DNA from: Bellilinea sp034411135
Lineage (GTDB): Bacteria > Chloroflexota > Anaerolineae > Anaerolineales > Anaerolineaceae
Assembly (NCBI GenBank): GCA_034411135.1
Contig: DAOUMN010000044.1
Coordinates: 1 to 53,095 of the forward strand
Length of the DNA: 53,095 nucleotides
Reading direction: 5' to 3'
The position numbers and the translations under genes are program-made. Positions 17,644 through 27,052 of this stretch are shown here, piece after piece. Under the pieces are notes generated by a model, which saw only the letters and a list, made by a program, of their open reading frames with translations, did not search any database and had not been told where the DNA came from. How positions within the stretch are numbered: the stretch's first letter is position 1; each line of letters begins with the position of its first letter.

Positions 17644-18990
17644 TTGTCAAAATTGGTGCTCGATGCAAAACCACTTATGACCAACTACTTAATGCCCGAT
17701 GATTCATTTATGGTTCCCTCGGTTTACAAACCGAAATTGAATTATCGGATATTTCTTTTCATCCGCGACCCTAAAGAAAATCTGGAATTAACCGAGCAGA
17801 TCAACGCGTTCGGATATCAAGTTAATCAATTCCAAGACGAAGAAGAACTGCTATCTGCACTGCGCTGGTCACTGCCCAATGCTATTCTGGTCTTTATCGA
17901 TGGTAACGCACTTGGCTTTGAAGATTACGATCGCCTGGCTTCTAACTTAAAAAAACAAGCCAATCATATCCCCGTCGTAATCATCAGCCCGCAAGACAGT
18001 TTTGATTTACGCCTGCGCGTTGTGCGCAGTGGTGGATCGGCGTTCTTCGTTCACCCGGTTGATATCAGTACGCTGATTGGCTCGCTGGACGAAATTGCCA
18101 ACCCAACCACCAACGTGCCCATGCGCATTTTGATCGTCGAAGATTCAATCACCCAGGCAAGTTATTATGCCTTGCACCTGGAAAAGGTCGGCATGCAAAC
18201 CCGCATCGTCACCGACCCCCGGCAGATGATCCAGCCGATGATCGAATTTAACCCGGACCTCATCCTGTTGGATATGAATCTGCCGGATTGCAACGGCATC
18301 GAACTGGCACAAATGATCCGGCAGATGGAAAACTTTGTCTCGGTCCCGCTGGTGTTTATGTCCACCGAGATGGACCGTGAACGCCAGCTGGCTGCGTTGA
18401 TGATCGGCGGAGATGATTTTCTGCTCAAGCCCATCAAGCCAGAACACCTGATCGCCTTCATCACGTCGCGGGTGGAACGCTTCCAAAAGATGCGCAGCCT
18501 GATGATTTACGACGGTTTGACCAACCTGCTCAACCACACCACAATCAAGGAGCGGCTGGTCAAGGAATTAATCCGCTCCGATCGCGAGAAGCAGCCGCTC
18601 GCCTTCGCCATGATCGACCTGGATCATTTTAAAGTTGTCAATGACCAGTATGGACATGCAACCGGCGACCGGGTTTTGAAGAGCCTGGGGCGCATGTTAA
18701 AACAGCGGCTGCGCCGTACCGATTTGATCGGTCGTTATGGCGGCGAGGAGTTTTCCATCATCCTGCCGAATACATCTGTCCTGGAAGCCGTATCGGTGAT
18801 GGATAAATTGCGTGAAAGTTTTTCCCGTCTGCACCACCACAGCGGTCAAGGCATTTTTACCGTCACGTTCAGCTGCGGGGTGGCTGCCTTCCCCGAATTC
18901 AGAACAGCCACCGATATCAGTAACGCTGCGGACAAAGCCCTCTACGAAGCCAAGGAAAACGGGCGAAACCGCATTCACATGGCGAAGTAG
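17644..18990 (+). CDS. Two-receiver response regulator with GGDEF (diguanylate cyclase) domain
   Basis: 448 residues. A first receiver-like domain (about 30-150) lacks a clear phospho-acceptor context; a second (about 158-280) has the acceptor Asp210 in LILLDMNLP and the Lys in FLLKPIKP. The GGDEF domain (about 300-445) carries GGEEF at 366-370, a catalytically competent variant, and an RxxD (RRTD) five residues upstream that fits the inhibitory c-di-GMP site. It should make c-di-GMP in response to phosphorylation. The TTG start at 17644 has a GGAG site, in the stem described above; ATG 17677 lacks one. No kinase is adjacent. Confidence 0.9.
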   Translation: MSKLVLDAKPLMTNYLMPDDSFMVPSVYKPKLNYRIFLFIRDPKENLELTEQINAFGYQVNQFQDEEELLSALRWSLPNAILVFIDGNALGFEDYDRLASNLKKQANHIPVVIISPQDSFDLRLRVVRSGGSAFFVHPVDISTLIGSLDEIANPTTNVPMRILIVEDSITQASYYALHLEKVGMQTRIVTDPRQMIQPMIEFNPDLILLDMNLPDCNGIELAQMIRQMENFVSVPLVFMSTEMDRERQLAALMIGGDDFLLKPIKPEHLIAFITSRVERFQKMRSLMIYDGLTNLLNHTTIKERLVKELIRSDREKQPLAFAMIDLDHFKVVNDQYGHATGDRVLKSLGRMLKQRLRRTDLIGRYGGEEFSIILPNTSVLEAVSVMDKLRESFSRLHHHSGQGIFTVTFSCGVAAFPEFRTATDISNAADKALYEAKENGRNRIHMAK

Positions 18991-18998
18991 CCAGACAA

Positions 18999-19505
18999 CT
19001 ACCGCCGAATGGCAACCTCGACCAGGATTTTGAGCGCATCCTTTTCAACAGTTATGGACTTGATCACCGCGTCCTGACCAGCATCGCGCACCTGATCTTC
19101 GATCACGCGTGACAAGGCTTCATTGGCTTTTTTGACGGCGTCACCGGCAAGATCCAAACCGGGGATGTTGATACCGGTGATTTCGACTTTGGGTTTATCA
19201 TCCACCACCGAGAACTTCAATTCGACCTGACCGTCCATGCGCTGACCCAGCGGCAGTTGATACTGCCCACGGGCAACAATCCGGTCCGGTTCAATGAAAT
19301 CAATATCCTGAACATCCATGAATGGAAGATTCTCTCCCTGGCTGCCTGCCACCGATTGGGCAGTCGAGATCAGTTGTTTGATGCTGTCTTCGCTCAGGGT
19401 AATCGGCACGCTCAATTTTCCATCTCGCAGGCTCAGGTTGCAAGCAAGCGACACCAGTCCCATAGCCAACACCCCCAGGATCAATTTCAAATTCTTAATT
19501 CTCAT
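18999..19505 (-). CDS. Small predicted lipoprotein
   Basis: 168 residues with a signal peptide ending in lipobox VSLAC, then a domain of alternating strands with an amphipathic helix (KKANEALSRVIEDQVRDAGQ) near the C-terminus. The layout resembles small lipid-binding barrel lipoproteins (LmeA-like), but I see no decisive motif. Start ATG 19505 has a perfect GAGGAG. It converges on the GGDEF gene with 8 bp between stops and no terminator. Function unknown. Confidence 0.78.
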   Translation of the reverse strand: MRIKNLKLILGVLAMGLVSLACNLSLRDGKLSVPITLSEDSIKQLISTAQSVAGSQGENLPFMDVQDIDFIEPDRIVARGQYQLPLGQRMDGQVELKFSVVDDKPKVEITGINIPGLDLAGDAVKKANEALSRVIEDQVRDAGQDAVIKSITVEKDALKILVEVAIRR

Positions 19506-19700
19506 CCGTTATCTCCTCAAGAGTAATGACAGTAAGTACCCGTTATTCTACCGTAATATTTCGACCGCCAGGCGGCATACCAAAAAGCCTAACCGAAAAT
19601 TAATTTGTTGAGACGATGTCTCTTGCATCAAAGGTCTACCGCTACAAGCCAGACCCGGTGGCAAAGCAGGACAATCCCTGCAGCCACACTGATAGTGAAT

Positions 19701-19733
19701 AAAAACAGGGCTGGCACGTGTGCCAGCCCTGTT
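19701..19733 (-). terminator. Intrinsic terminator of the HtrA-like protease gene
   Basis: A near-perfect inverted repeat, AACAGGGCTGGCA and its complement around CGTG, followed on the minus strand by TTTTTATTC. It lies 20 bp beyond the stop of the protease gene. The remaining gap to 19505 shows no gene. Confidence 0.88.
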
Positions 19734-19752
19734 GGAGTCCCACATAACCAAT

Positions 19753-21345
19753 TTATGGCAGTGTGCCAATCACGTCAAAAGTTGCCAGTACCTGGTCAAA
19801 GGCTTCCAGGTCGCTGTCCGTCATGGCGTTGAACAACACCGTCACCAGAAGCGAGGTTTTATTCTGGATCGGGCGGGCGGTGAGAACAACGAAAAGATTC
19901 CCGGATTGTTCACAGTTCTTGTACCAATCATAGGATCCCTCAAAAGCGCTGTCCTCGTACTTTTCCCTTCCCTGCCACTTGCAGGAACCTTCAAAGATCG
20001 ACCGGTAATAATCCAGCAATTGGATATACCCCGCCAGTTTGGCAACCTGATCGGAAACACCAAAGAAAACGCCCGGCTCGTCAAAGTAATTATTAAATCG
20101 ATCAAGATCAGCCGCCGCCGTAATACCCGAACCAATCACCTCCCCATCCGAAACCCACGGCGAACCGTCCACCTGCGTCCAGGCGGATGGCACGGCAACC
20201 TGAATGGCGCCGTAGTCATCCTGCACCAGCACATAATCACCGTAAGCCTGTCCAGCAGTGTCTTCGGATACATCCCCTTCCAGTTGTTGGGCAAACGAGA
20301 ACGAGGTCTCCAGCGGCTTGCCATTCAACTCGCCATTCAGGAATTCCTGGGTGGAGAAGCGCAGCACCTCGATCGCCAGCGTATCGGTGGCATTGCGGGT
20401 GCGCAGAATATTGCAGTAATCCGTCATTTGACCATCGGTCGCCAGGATTAAGCCTTCCATGCGGGTGATGATGTCACCACCCTGCACGCCGGCTTTACTG
20501 GCAGGTGAACCGGATTTGACCGAGCTGACCCAGATACCTGATAAAGTGCGGTCTTCAGAGATTACCGCCTGTCCATTGATTCCAATCGACTCAAAGTCCT
20601 GTCCGGAGCGCAGCACTTCGATCACTTTCTGCGCGTCCCGAGCACGGATGGCAAAGTTCTGGTCGAAGCGATCATTGCCAGCATAGTTAACGCCAACCAC
20701 CTGCCCTGACATGTTGACCAAAGGTCCACCGGAATTGCCACCACGGATGCGTGCATCATGCTCGATCACCGCCGGAACCGAAGCCCAAAAGGATTCGCCG
20801 TCGGCATTCGCTTTGGAGACAATGCCTTTGGTCAGGGTATATTCCGGATCACCGAGCGGGAACCCCGCTGCATACACTTCTACGCCGGGGGTCAAATCCT
20901 GGTTAGAGAAGGTAAGGAATGGAAGGTCATCCCCTTCGATATCGATCACTGCCAAATCCCAACATTCGGAAACGCCCAAGATTTTGGCATTGCGCGGGCG
21001 ATCTTCACCAGCCAGGAACACCCTGAGCAGTGCTGCTCCGGTTACCACGTGGTTATTCGTCACCGCAATACCGGAAGGATCAATGATAAATCCAGTGCCG
21101 CGCCCCGCAACGTTATACAGGTTGCCCAGTTCAGGATCAATGAAACTACCCTGCGCTTCGATTTGAACGGTAGCGCTGCGCAGCAGTCCAAGAACATCCA
21201 CCGGTTGGGTTGCCGTTGGCTGCTCCACTGGCTGAGGCGTCGGTTGAACATTTGCCGGGGTCGGTTCACTGGGAGCAGACGTACCGCACGCCGCAGTCAT
21301 GCTCAAAATAACCAGAATCCCAATGATTAATCGAAGCCGCTTCAT
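19753..21345 (-). CDS. HtrA/DegP-like serine protease lipoprotein with PDZ domain
   Basis: 530 residues. Signal peptide with lipobox TAAC (Cys20), a Pro/Thr linker to about 50, then a trypsin-like domain with the full triad: His99 (TNNHVV), Asp130 (CWDLAVID), Ser205 (GGNSGGPL). A PDZ domain follows (about 260-335: SPASKAGVQGGDIITRMEG), then about 190 residues unlike classical HtrA with two cysteines (GSCKW, KNCEQ) that may form a disulfide. A protein-quality-control protease on the outside of the membrane is the likely role. Start ATG 21345 has AAGGAG seven bases upstream. Confidence 0.93.
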   Translation of the reverse strand: MKRLRLIIGILVILSMTAACGTSAPSEPTPANVQPTPQPVEQPTATQPVDVLGLLRSATVQIEAQGSFIDPELGNLYNVAGRGTGFIIDPSGIAVTNNHVVTGAALLRVFLAGEDRPRNAKILGVSECWDLAVIDIEGDDLPFLTFSNQDLTPGVEVYAAGFPLGDPEYTLTKGIVSKANADGESFWASVPAVIEHDARIRGGNSGGPLVNMSGQVVGVNYAGNDRFDQNFAIRARDAQKVIEVLRSGQDFESIGINGQAVISEDRTLSGIWVSSVKSGSPASKAGVQGGDIITRMEGLILATDGQMTDYCNILRTRNATDTLAIEVLRFSTQEFLNGELNGKPLETSFSFAQQLEGDVSEDTAGQAYGDYVLVQDDYGAIQVAVPSAWTQVDGSPWVSDGEVIGSGITAAADLDRFNNYFDEPGVFFGVSDQVAKLAGYIQLLDYYRSIFEGSCKWQGREKYEDSAFEGSYDWYKNCEQSGNLFVVLTARPIQNKTSLLVTVLFNAMTDSDLEAFDQVLATFDVIGTLP

Positions 21346-21608
21346 CTCTAGACTCCTTAAATTGGATAAAAAATTTCCCCCTGATCAATATCAGGATGGG
21401 TTTGCCTTGATTTTTAGTTATTTTTTGATTTTACTATGCTCCCCCAGATTTCACAGTATGATTTTTGAAATCACCCTGTTACCGCAAATATTAGCTGGTT
21501 GAAATTAATCCCTTGGGTGTATACAATAATGTTGACTAAGCAAATCATAAAATCGCGCTGACAGATCACAATTTCTATCCAGACTCGACCTTTGACAGGA
21601 GAAAATTG

Positions 21609-24600
21609 ATGAACAAAAGCACTGCAATGCATGTTTGGTTGGTTGTAGCCATCGCAACAGCATTGATGTCGGGGCTAACGCTTACCCCGCCCAAAATTGT
21701 GCAGGCAGCCTCCGCCGATTTGGTAATCAGCCAGGTGTACGGTGGTGGTGGCAACTCTGGTGCACCTTATTCCCACGATTTTGTTGAATTATTCAATCGC
21801 GGGAACAGCACTGTATCCTTGAATGGGCTCTCCATTCAATATACCAGTGCAACAGGAACGGGAAATTTCGGCTCGGCTGCCAATCTCATCACCCCACTGC
21901 CAAACGTGGTCTTGCAACCCGGGCAATATTACCTGGTGCAGCAAGCCAGCGGGGGCAGCACCGGTATGCCATTGCCAACACCCGACATGATTGACCCTAC
22001 CCCGATCAATATGAGCGCAACAGGAGGAAAAGTTGCTCTGATTAATTCGACCGCTTCACTCGGTTGTAACGGTGGTTCCACGCCTTGCTCGTCCGCTCAA
22101 CTTGCCTTGATTATCGACCTTGTTGGTTGGGGTGGCGCCAATTTCTTCGAAGGTAACCCAGCGCCAGCCACCGCCAATACAACCGCCATATTCCGCAACA
22201 GCAATGGTTGTATGGATACAGATAATAATGCCGCAGACTTCACCGCCGCTGTCCCAGCCCCGCGCAACTCCGCATCGCCCTTCAGCGTGTGTGGCGTTCC
22301 TACCCCCACCAACCCAAGCGGAGTCGGCGCAGCTATACCTGCAGCAGTATATGCAGGTGAGATGGTGACCTTGGCCGTCAACGTAACGCCGGGCGACTTT
22401 CCGCTCAGTACGGCTTTGAGTGTCTCCGCCGATCTAACCACAATTGGCGGCGCGAATCCGCAACCCTTCTTCGATGATGGCAGCAACGGGGATGTATCCG
22501 CTGGCGACCTTATCTTTACCTACGCTACCGTTGTGGACTCTGCCACCACCTCCGGTAGTAAAAACCTGCCTGTTTCGATCAGAGATGCAGAGGGACGCAG
22601 CGCAACCACCAGTATATCTCTGCTGGTGCAGCCGCCGCTGATTGCCATTCACGCCATTCAAGGTGCAGCCCACATTTCACCCTACGTCAGCCAGCTGGTA
22701 AGTACTCAGGGGATTGTCACAGCACTTGCTGCGCGCGGGTTTTACATGCAAGATGCGAACCCCGATGCAGATGAAGCCACCTCCGAAGGTTTGTTCGTCT
22801 TCACTAATACAGCCCCTGTGGTGCAGGTAGGCGATCTGGTTCTAGTTACCGGAACGGTCACGGAATTTCGTCCCGGCGGCTCCGGTGGGCTTAACAACCT
22901 GACCCTGACCGAGATCGACAATCCCGGTCGCACCGTGACAGTCCTCTCTAGGGGAAATCCACTGCCCGCACCTGTCATTATTGGCGTGGGTGGGCGCATT
23001 CCCCCAACTGAAGTAATCGATGATGATGCCTTTGGTTCGGTCGAGACCAGTGGTTCCTTCGATGTAACCACCGACGGTATCGATTTCTACGAGAGCATGG
23101 AAGCAATGCGGGTTCAAGTCAACGATGCCGTGGCAGTCGGTCCGACCAATAGTTTCGGTGAAATCCCCGTCCTGGGCGACAGCGGAAGCCTGGCGTCGAT
23201 CCGCACCAACCGCGGCGGAATCGTCATACGCCCGCAGGATTTCAACCCGGAGCGAATCATCCTGGATGATACTTTACATCCAACACAGATCGTTAATGTG
23301 GGCGACACCTTCACCACCCCAGTCGTTGGCGTATTGGATTACAGCTTCGGCAACTTCAAATTGTACATTACCGAACCACTAACGGCGGTTTCCGGTGAAC
23401 TGGAACGTGAATTCGCTGCCAGTGGCGAAGAATTCCAATTGTCCGTTGCCGCATTCAATGTTGAGAACCTCAACCCCAACGATCCGCCAGCAAAATTCAG
23501 CGAGCTCGCCAACTTGATCGTCAATTACCTCGGCACACCGGACATCCTTGGGCTGGAGGAAATTCAGGACAACAGCGGCGCGACCAATAATGGTATTGTT
23601 GACGCAAATGTAACCTTTGACCTTTTGATTACCGCCATTCAGGCTGCTGGTGGTCCAGTGTACGACTACCGCCAGATCAATCCGCTGAATGGTCAGGATG
23701 GGGGGCAACCCGGCGGCAACATCCGGGTCGGTTTCCTTTTCCGTCCCGACCGGGTTACCTTTGTTGACCGTCCCGGCGGCACACCCATCACCGCTACTAC
23801 AATCATCAGCACCGCGGACGGACCGGTGCTGGAGTTTAGCCCGGGCAGGCTCGATCCAACCAACTCCGCCTTCCTTTCCAGCCGCAAGCCTCTGGCGGGG
23901 GAATTCCTTTTCCGCGGTGAGCGCGTCTTCGTGGTCACCAATCACTTCAATTCCAAGGGCGGTGACCAGCCTCTGTTTGGACGTTTCCAACCGCCCGCAC
24001 TGTTCTCCGAAGCCCAGCGGATTCAACAGGCACAGGTTGTGGCAGGTTTCGTCTCCACCCTGCTCAGCCTCGATCCGGAAGCTAACATCGTTGTGCTCGG
24101 TGATTTGAACGATTTCGAGTTCTCAGCGCCACTCGATATCCTCAAGAATTCAGGGCTGAACGCATTGATCGAAACTCTACCGCAGGAGGAACGGTATACC
24201 TACGTCTTCGACGGCAACTCACAGGTCCTCGATCACATCCTGATCGGTGATCGGCTGCTATCTGCTCCATTCGTCTATGACGTTGTGCACGTCAACTCCG
24301 AGTTTGCCGACCAAATCAGCGATCATGAACCCCAGGTTGCTTTCCTTTGCGTTGATCGCACTGCGCCACAGGTCAGCCTGAGCGTCACGCCCAACATACT
24401 ATGGCCGCCAAAGCACCAATACGTACCGGTCAACGCAATTGTGACCGCCAGCGATAACGCTGACCCAGTTCCCTTTATCCAATTGCTTTCGGTAACTTCC
24501 AACGAGCCAGACAATGGTCTCGGCGATGGCGACACCACCAATGATATTGTCATCGTGGATGACTTCAATTTCCTGCTACGAGCCGAGCGGGCTGGTAAGG

Positions 24601-24707
24601 GCAGCGGTCGGGTTTACACAATTACCTATAAGGTCAACGACGGCTGCGGCAACACCACCATAGCCAATACAACGGTATTTGTGCCTCACAATCGTAGCGG
24701 ACGTTGA
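21609..24707 (+). CDS. Secreted nuclease/phosphatase of the endonuclease-exonuclease-phosphatase superfamily with lamin-tail domain
   Basis: 1032 residues. Signal peptide (about 1-35, ending VQAASA), a lamin-tail domain (about 38-190: LVISQVYGGGGNSGAP with HDFVELFN), a choice-of-anchor-like strand region, an OB-like domain (about 345-570) and an EEP catalytic domain (about 610-910). EEP motifs: VAAFNVENL, LGLEEIQD (metal Glu), VTNHFNSKGG, VVLGDLNDFE and ISDHEPQ (catalytic Asp-His). This matches ExeM-type extracellular DNases. A C-terminal beta domain (about 915-1030) follows, without an obvious membrane anchor or sorting signal. ATG 21609 has AGGAG. It probably degrades extracellular DNA for nutrients or biofilm turnover. 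Confidence 0.9.
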   Translation: MNKSTAMHVWLVVAIATALMSGLTLTPPKIVQAASADLVISQVYGGGGNSGAPYSHDFVELFNRGNSTVSLNGLSIQYTSATGTGNFGSAANLITPLPNVVLQPGQYYLVQQASGGSTGMPLPTPDMIDPTPINMSATGGKVALINSTASLGCNGGSTPCSSAQLALIIDLVGWGGANFFEGNPAPATANTTAIFRNSNGCMDTDNNAADFTAAVPAPRNSASPFSVCGVPTPTNPSGVGAAIPAAVYAGEMVTLAVNVTPGDFPLSTALSVSADLTTIGGANPQPFFDDGSNGDVSAGDLIFTYATVVDSATTSGSKNLPVSIRDAEGRSATTSISLLVQPPLIAIHAIQGAAHISPYVSQLVSTQGIVTALAARGFYMQDANPDADEATSEGLFVFTNTAPVVQVGDLVLVTGTVTEFRPGGSGGLNNLTLTEIDNPGRTVTVLSRGNPLPAPVIIGVGGRIPPTEVIDDDAFGSVETSGSFDVTTDGIDFYESMEAMRVQVNDAVAVGPTNSFGEIPVLGDSGSLASIRTNRGGIVIRPQDFNPERIILDDTLHPTQIVNVGDTFTTPVVGVLDYSFGNFKLYITEPLTAVSGELEREFAASGEEFQLSVAAFNVENLNPNDPPAKFSELANLIVNYLGTPDILGLEEIQDNSGATNNGIVDANVTFDLLITAIQAAGGPVYDYRQINPLNGQDGGQPGGNIRVGFLFRPDRVTFVDRPGGTPITATTIISTADGPVLEFSPGRLDPTNSAFLSSRKPLAGEFLFRGERVFVVTNHFNSKGGDQPLFGRFQPPALFSEAQRIQQAQVVAGFVSTLLSLDPEANIVVLGDLNDFEFSAPLDILKNSGLNALIETLPQEERYTYVFDGNSQVLDHILIGDRLLSAPFVYDVVHVNSEFADQISDHEPQVAFLCVDRTAPQVSLSVTPNILWPPKHQYVPVNAIVTASDNADPVPFIQLLSVTSNEPDNGLGDGDTTNDIVIVDDFNFLLRAERAGKGSGRVYTITYKVNDGCGNTTIANTTVFVPHNRSGR

Positions 24708-24729
24708 CTTCTCTTAACCGGTATTACAA

Positions 24730-24757
24730 GGACTGCAATGGATATCCATTGCAGTCC
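24730..24757 (+). terminator. 28-bp perfect palindrome, predicted terminator
   Basis: GGACTGCAATGGAT followed by its exact reverse complement, 22 bp after the nuclease stop, then GCTTTCT. The tail is weakly T-rich. It separates the nuclease from the multi-hydrolase locus. Confidence 0.65.
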
Positions 24758-24789
24758 GCTTTCTAAATTGCCAGTCGGGATGGTGTAGG

Positions 24790-26904
24790 ATGGAAAAAGC
24801 AAAGACTCAATTTAATGTCCACAATCAGGGCTTTGCCTTTGTCAATTCGTTTCAGGTCAAAATTCCAGTACACTACAAACTGCCTTTTGGCGGCATGGTT
24901 GACCTCAATGAAATTTCATTTGGGCTGTGCGGGGGGATGTGCTTTGCTGCATTGGATTATTTCCACGCCAAACTACCCATCCCAGAATTCAACACCCCTG
25001 CAGAGATTGACCACCGCCTGTATACTTACCTGTGTGAAAGACAATTGGACAGTCTAAAAGTCCCGGTGGTGCTCAAGATCCTGGAATGGATGCTGGTTGA
25101 TGAAAAAATACTGACCACGCGGATGAAGCGCAGCGAGATTCCCAGACTACGCCGCCACCTCGACAAGGGTGAGCCGGTGGTGCTGTTGCTCTTGCGTGCA
25201 CGGGGAATTAGCAACCCGACCCAAAATCACCAGGTTCTGGCAACTGGTTATGAATTGAACCCGGAAAATCAGCAGATGGTGATCGAGGTTTACGACCCCA
25301 ATCATCCCCGGCAGCCTCGCTATATCCGATTATCCCTGGCTTCCTCCTCACCGACTCTCGATCTGGCTCAATCCAGTGGAGAAGCGCTGTTTGCCTTTTT
25401 TCTCCTGCCCTACCATTTCCAGAAACCGCCGCTCATCGTTCGTGAACCGCCTGCCGTAGTCTCGTTCGAAGTGCCGCTATTCCACCTGCGATGGCCGGTA
25501 GACAGCCGGCGAGTCAACCAATACTTCGGCGAAAATCCCGACTCGTATAAACCCTTTGGCTTGCCTGGGCATGAGGGACTGGATTTGTTTGCCCTGTCCG
25601 GTGCTAATGTTTACGCCGCTGCTGATGGAATGGTGACCCTGGCTGGATTTCCTAAAAATCATCCCTACGGCTTGCATATCCGTATCCAACATACCGATGG
25701 TGGCAGAACCTTTCATACGATCTATGGACATCTTTCGGAGACCCTGGTAAAAGCAGGTCAAACGGTCAGTGCCGGAGAACGCATCGGTCTGGCAGATAAC
25801 ACCGGCAATTCCTTTGGCTCTCACCTACACCTGACTCTCAAGATTGATGGCGAAAAGACCCCCGGTTACCCAGCCGGGATTGTTGATCCTTACCCGTACT
25901 TGAAAGACAGCATTGCCGAACCTTTGCCGCAGTCCGACCCGCTTCCACCGAGCGGAATTATAGTGTACACACTCTCAGATCTAAACCTGCGCACCAGTGG
26001 CAGCATCACCGCCGAAGTAATTGGTAGTATTCCCGGCGGCGAAGCATTGGAGGTGCTTGGTGAGAAATCCACCGCAGAATCAAAAATTGGACGCCAGGGC
26101 GAATGGTTGATGGTTAAAACCGCCAGTGGAAAAACCGGTTTTGTCGCCGCATGGTATGTTCAGGACGCCCGACAGCCCTTCCCACCCAGCGACCTGATTG
26201 TTTATCCCTTCGACATGGTTAACCTGCGCAGCGGTCCTGCTGCAACTTTTGATTTGCTCGCCACGGTTACACTCAGTGAGCCATTGACCGTACTGGGAGA
26301 TGCCAGTCTGGCGGAAGCAAAATTGGGAAAAAACGGCGAATGGCTGCAAGTCCAGACCGAATCGGGGCAGCGCGGTTTCGTGGCAGCCTGGCTGGTACAC
26401 AAAACCGGACAGCCTGCCCCCAAAAGTGAGTTGACGGTTTACCCAACCACACCGCTAAATGTACGTGCGCGACCCGCGGCAGATGCCCATGTGTTGACCG
26501 TGGCGTCCGCAGGCGAGCCTATGACTGTTCTAGGAGATACCGAAAGCACTCAAAAGCGGATTGGTCTTTCAGGAGAATGGGTAAACGTTCGTACTCGCCA
26601 GCAATACAGTGGTTATGTGGCTGCCTGGCTGGTTTCATTGACCGCGCCGACAGCGCCGCGTGCCGAGCAGCTTTCAACCTTGCGTGTCAGTCCGACCGCC
26701 GCCATCAATTTGCGTGCCCAGCCGAGTATCAATTCCCCACGGGTAAGCGGGGCAAATTTAGACGAAGTTCTCACGGTTATTGAAACCGACCGGAATGCCG
26801 CCCGCGACAAAATCGGAAAAACGGAAAATTGGCTGTTGGTACAAAAAGGCAATGGTGAATCGGGGTGGGCGGCTGCCTGGTTGTTGAAACAATTGCCTGG
26901 ATAG
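24790..26904 (+). CDS. Papain-fold / M23 peptidase / four SH3b domain fusion
   Basis: 704 residues. The N-terminal domain (about 30-225) looks like a papain-like cysteine peptidase: LCGGMCFAAL (candidate nucleophile Cys51), His147 in NHQVLATGY and Asp169 in VYDPNHP. Next an M23 endopeptidase (about 232-375) with HxxxD (His261, Asp265) and HLH (His345, His347). Then four SH3b repeats (about 392-458, 466-535, 548-615, 630-700), each with a NLR or NVR core and ending in W(Y/L)V-like strands. M23 plus SH3b is a cell-wall hydrolase layout, yet no signal peptide or membrane helix is present. First gene of the locus that runs to 38034; the SD is weak. Confidence 0.85.
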   Translation: MEKAKTQFNVHNQGFAFVNSFQVKIPVHYKLPFGGMVDLNEISFGLCGGMCFAALDYFHAKLPIPEFNTPAEIDHRLYTYLCERQLDSLKVPVVLKILEWMLVDEKILTTRMKRSEIPRLRRHLDKGEPVVLLLLRARGISNPTQNHQVLATGYELNPENQQMVIEVYDPNHPRQPRYIRLSLASSSPTLDLAQSSGEALFAFFLLPYHFQKPPLIVREPPAVVSFEVPLFHLRWPVDSRRVNQYFGENPDSYKPFGLPGHEGLDLFALSGANVYAAADGMVTLAGFPKNHPYGLHIRIQHTDGGRTFHTIYGHLSETLVKAGQTVSAGERIGLADNTGNSFGSHLHLTLKIDGEKTPGYPAGIVDPYPYLKDSIAEPLPQSDPLPPSGIIVYTLSDLNLRTSGSITAEVIGSIPGGEALEVLGEKSTAESKIGRQGEWLMVKTASGKTGFVAAWYVQDARQPFPPSDLIVYPFDMVNLRSGPAATFDLLATVTLSEPLTVLGDASLAEAKLGKNGEWLQVQTESGQRGFVAAWLVHKTGQPAPKSELTVYPTTPLNVRARPAADAHVLTVASAGEPMTVLGDTESTQKRIGLSGEWVNVRTRQQYSGYVAAWLVSLTAPTAPRAEQLSTLRVSPTAAINLRAQPSINSPRVSGANLDEVLTVIETDRNAARDKIGKTENWLLVQKGNGESGWAAAWLLKQLPG

Positions 26905-27052
26905 GTCAAATCCAATTCGTGGATTGAATCTTTGATGGCAATGTGCTACTATACCAGATGGGATTATTGACCATTTTGGTTGATTTTATAATTATTGAGT
27001 GTCGCCGCAGAATAAATAAGCAGGATATCCATTGTGAAATGGAGAGCCGGGC

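Noticed and set aside
22097..24568. Long minus-strand frames opposite the secreted nuclease
   Set aside because: Antisense frames without domains or ribosome sites; the plus strand has a complete EEP domain.
26967..26992. TTGACC/TATAAT pair before the lipase gene as a promoter
   Set aside because: The spacing is only 14 bp, too short for a confident sigma-70 promoter; kept as a remark under the lipase gene only.
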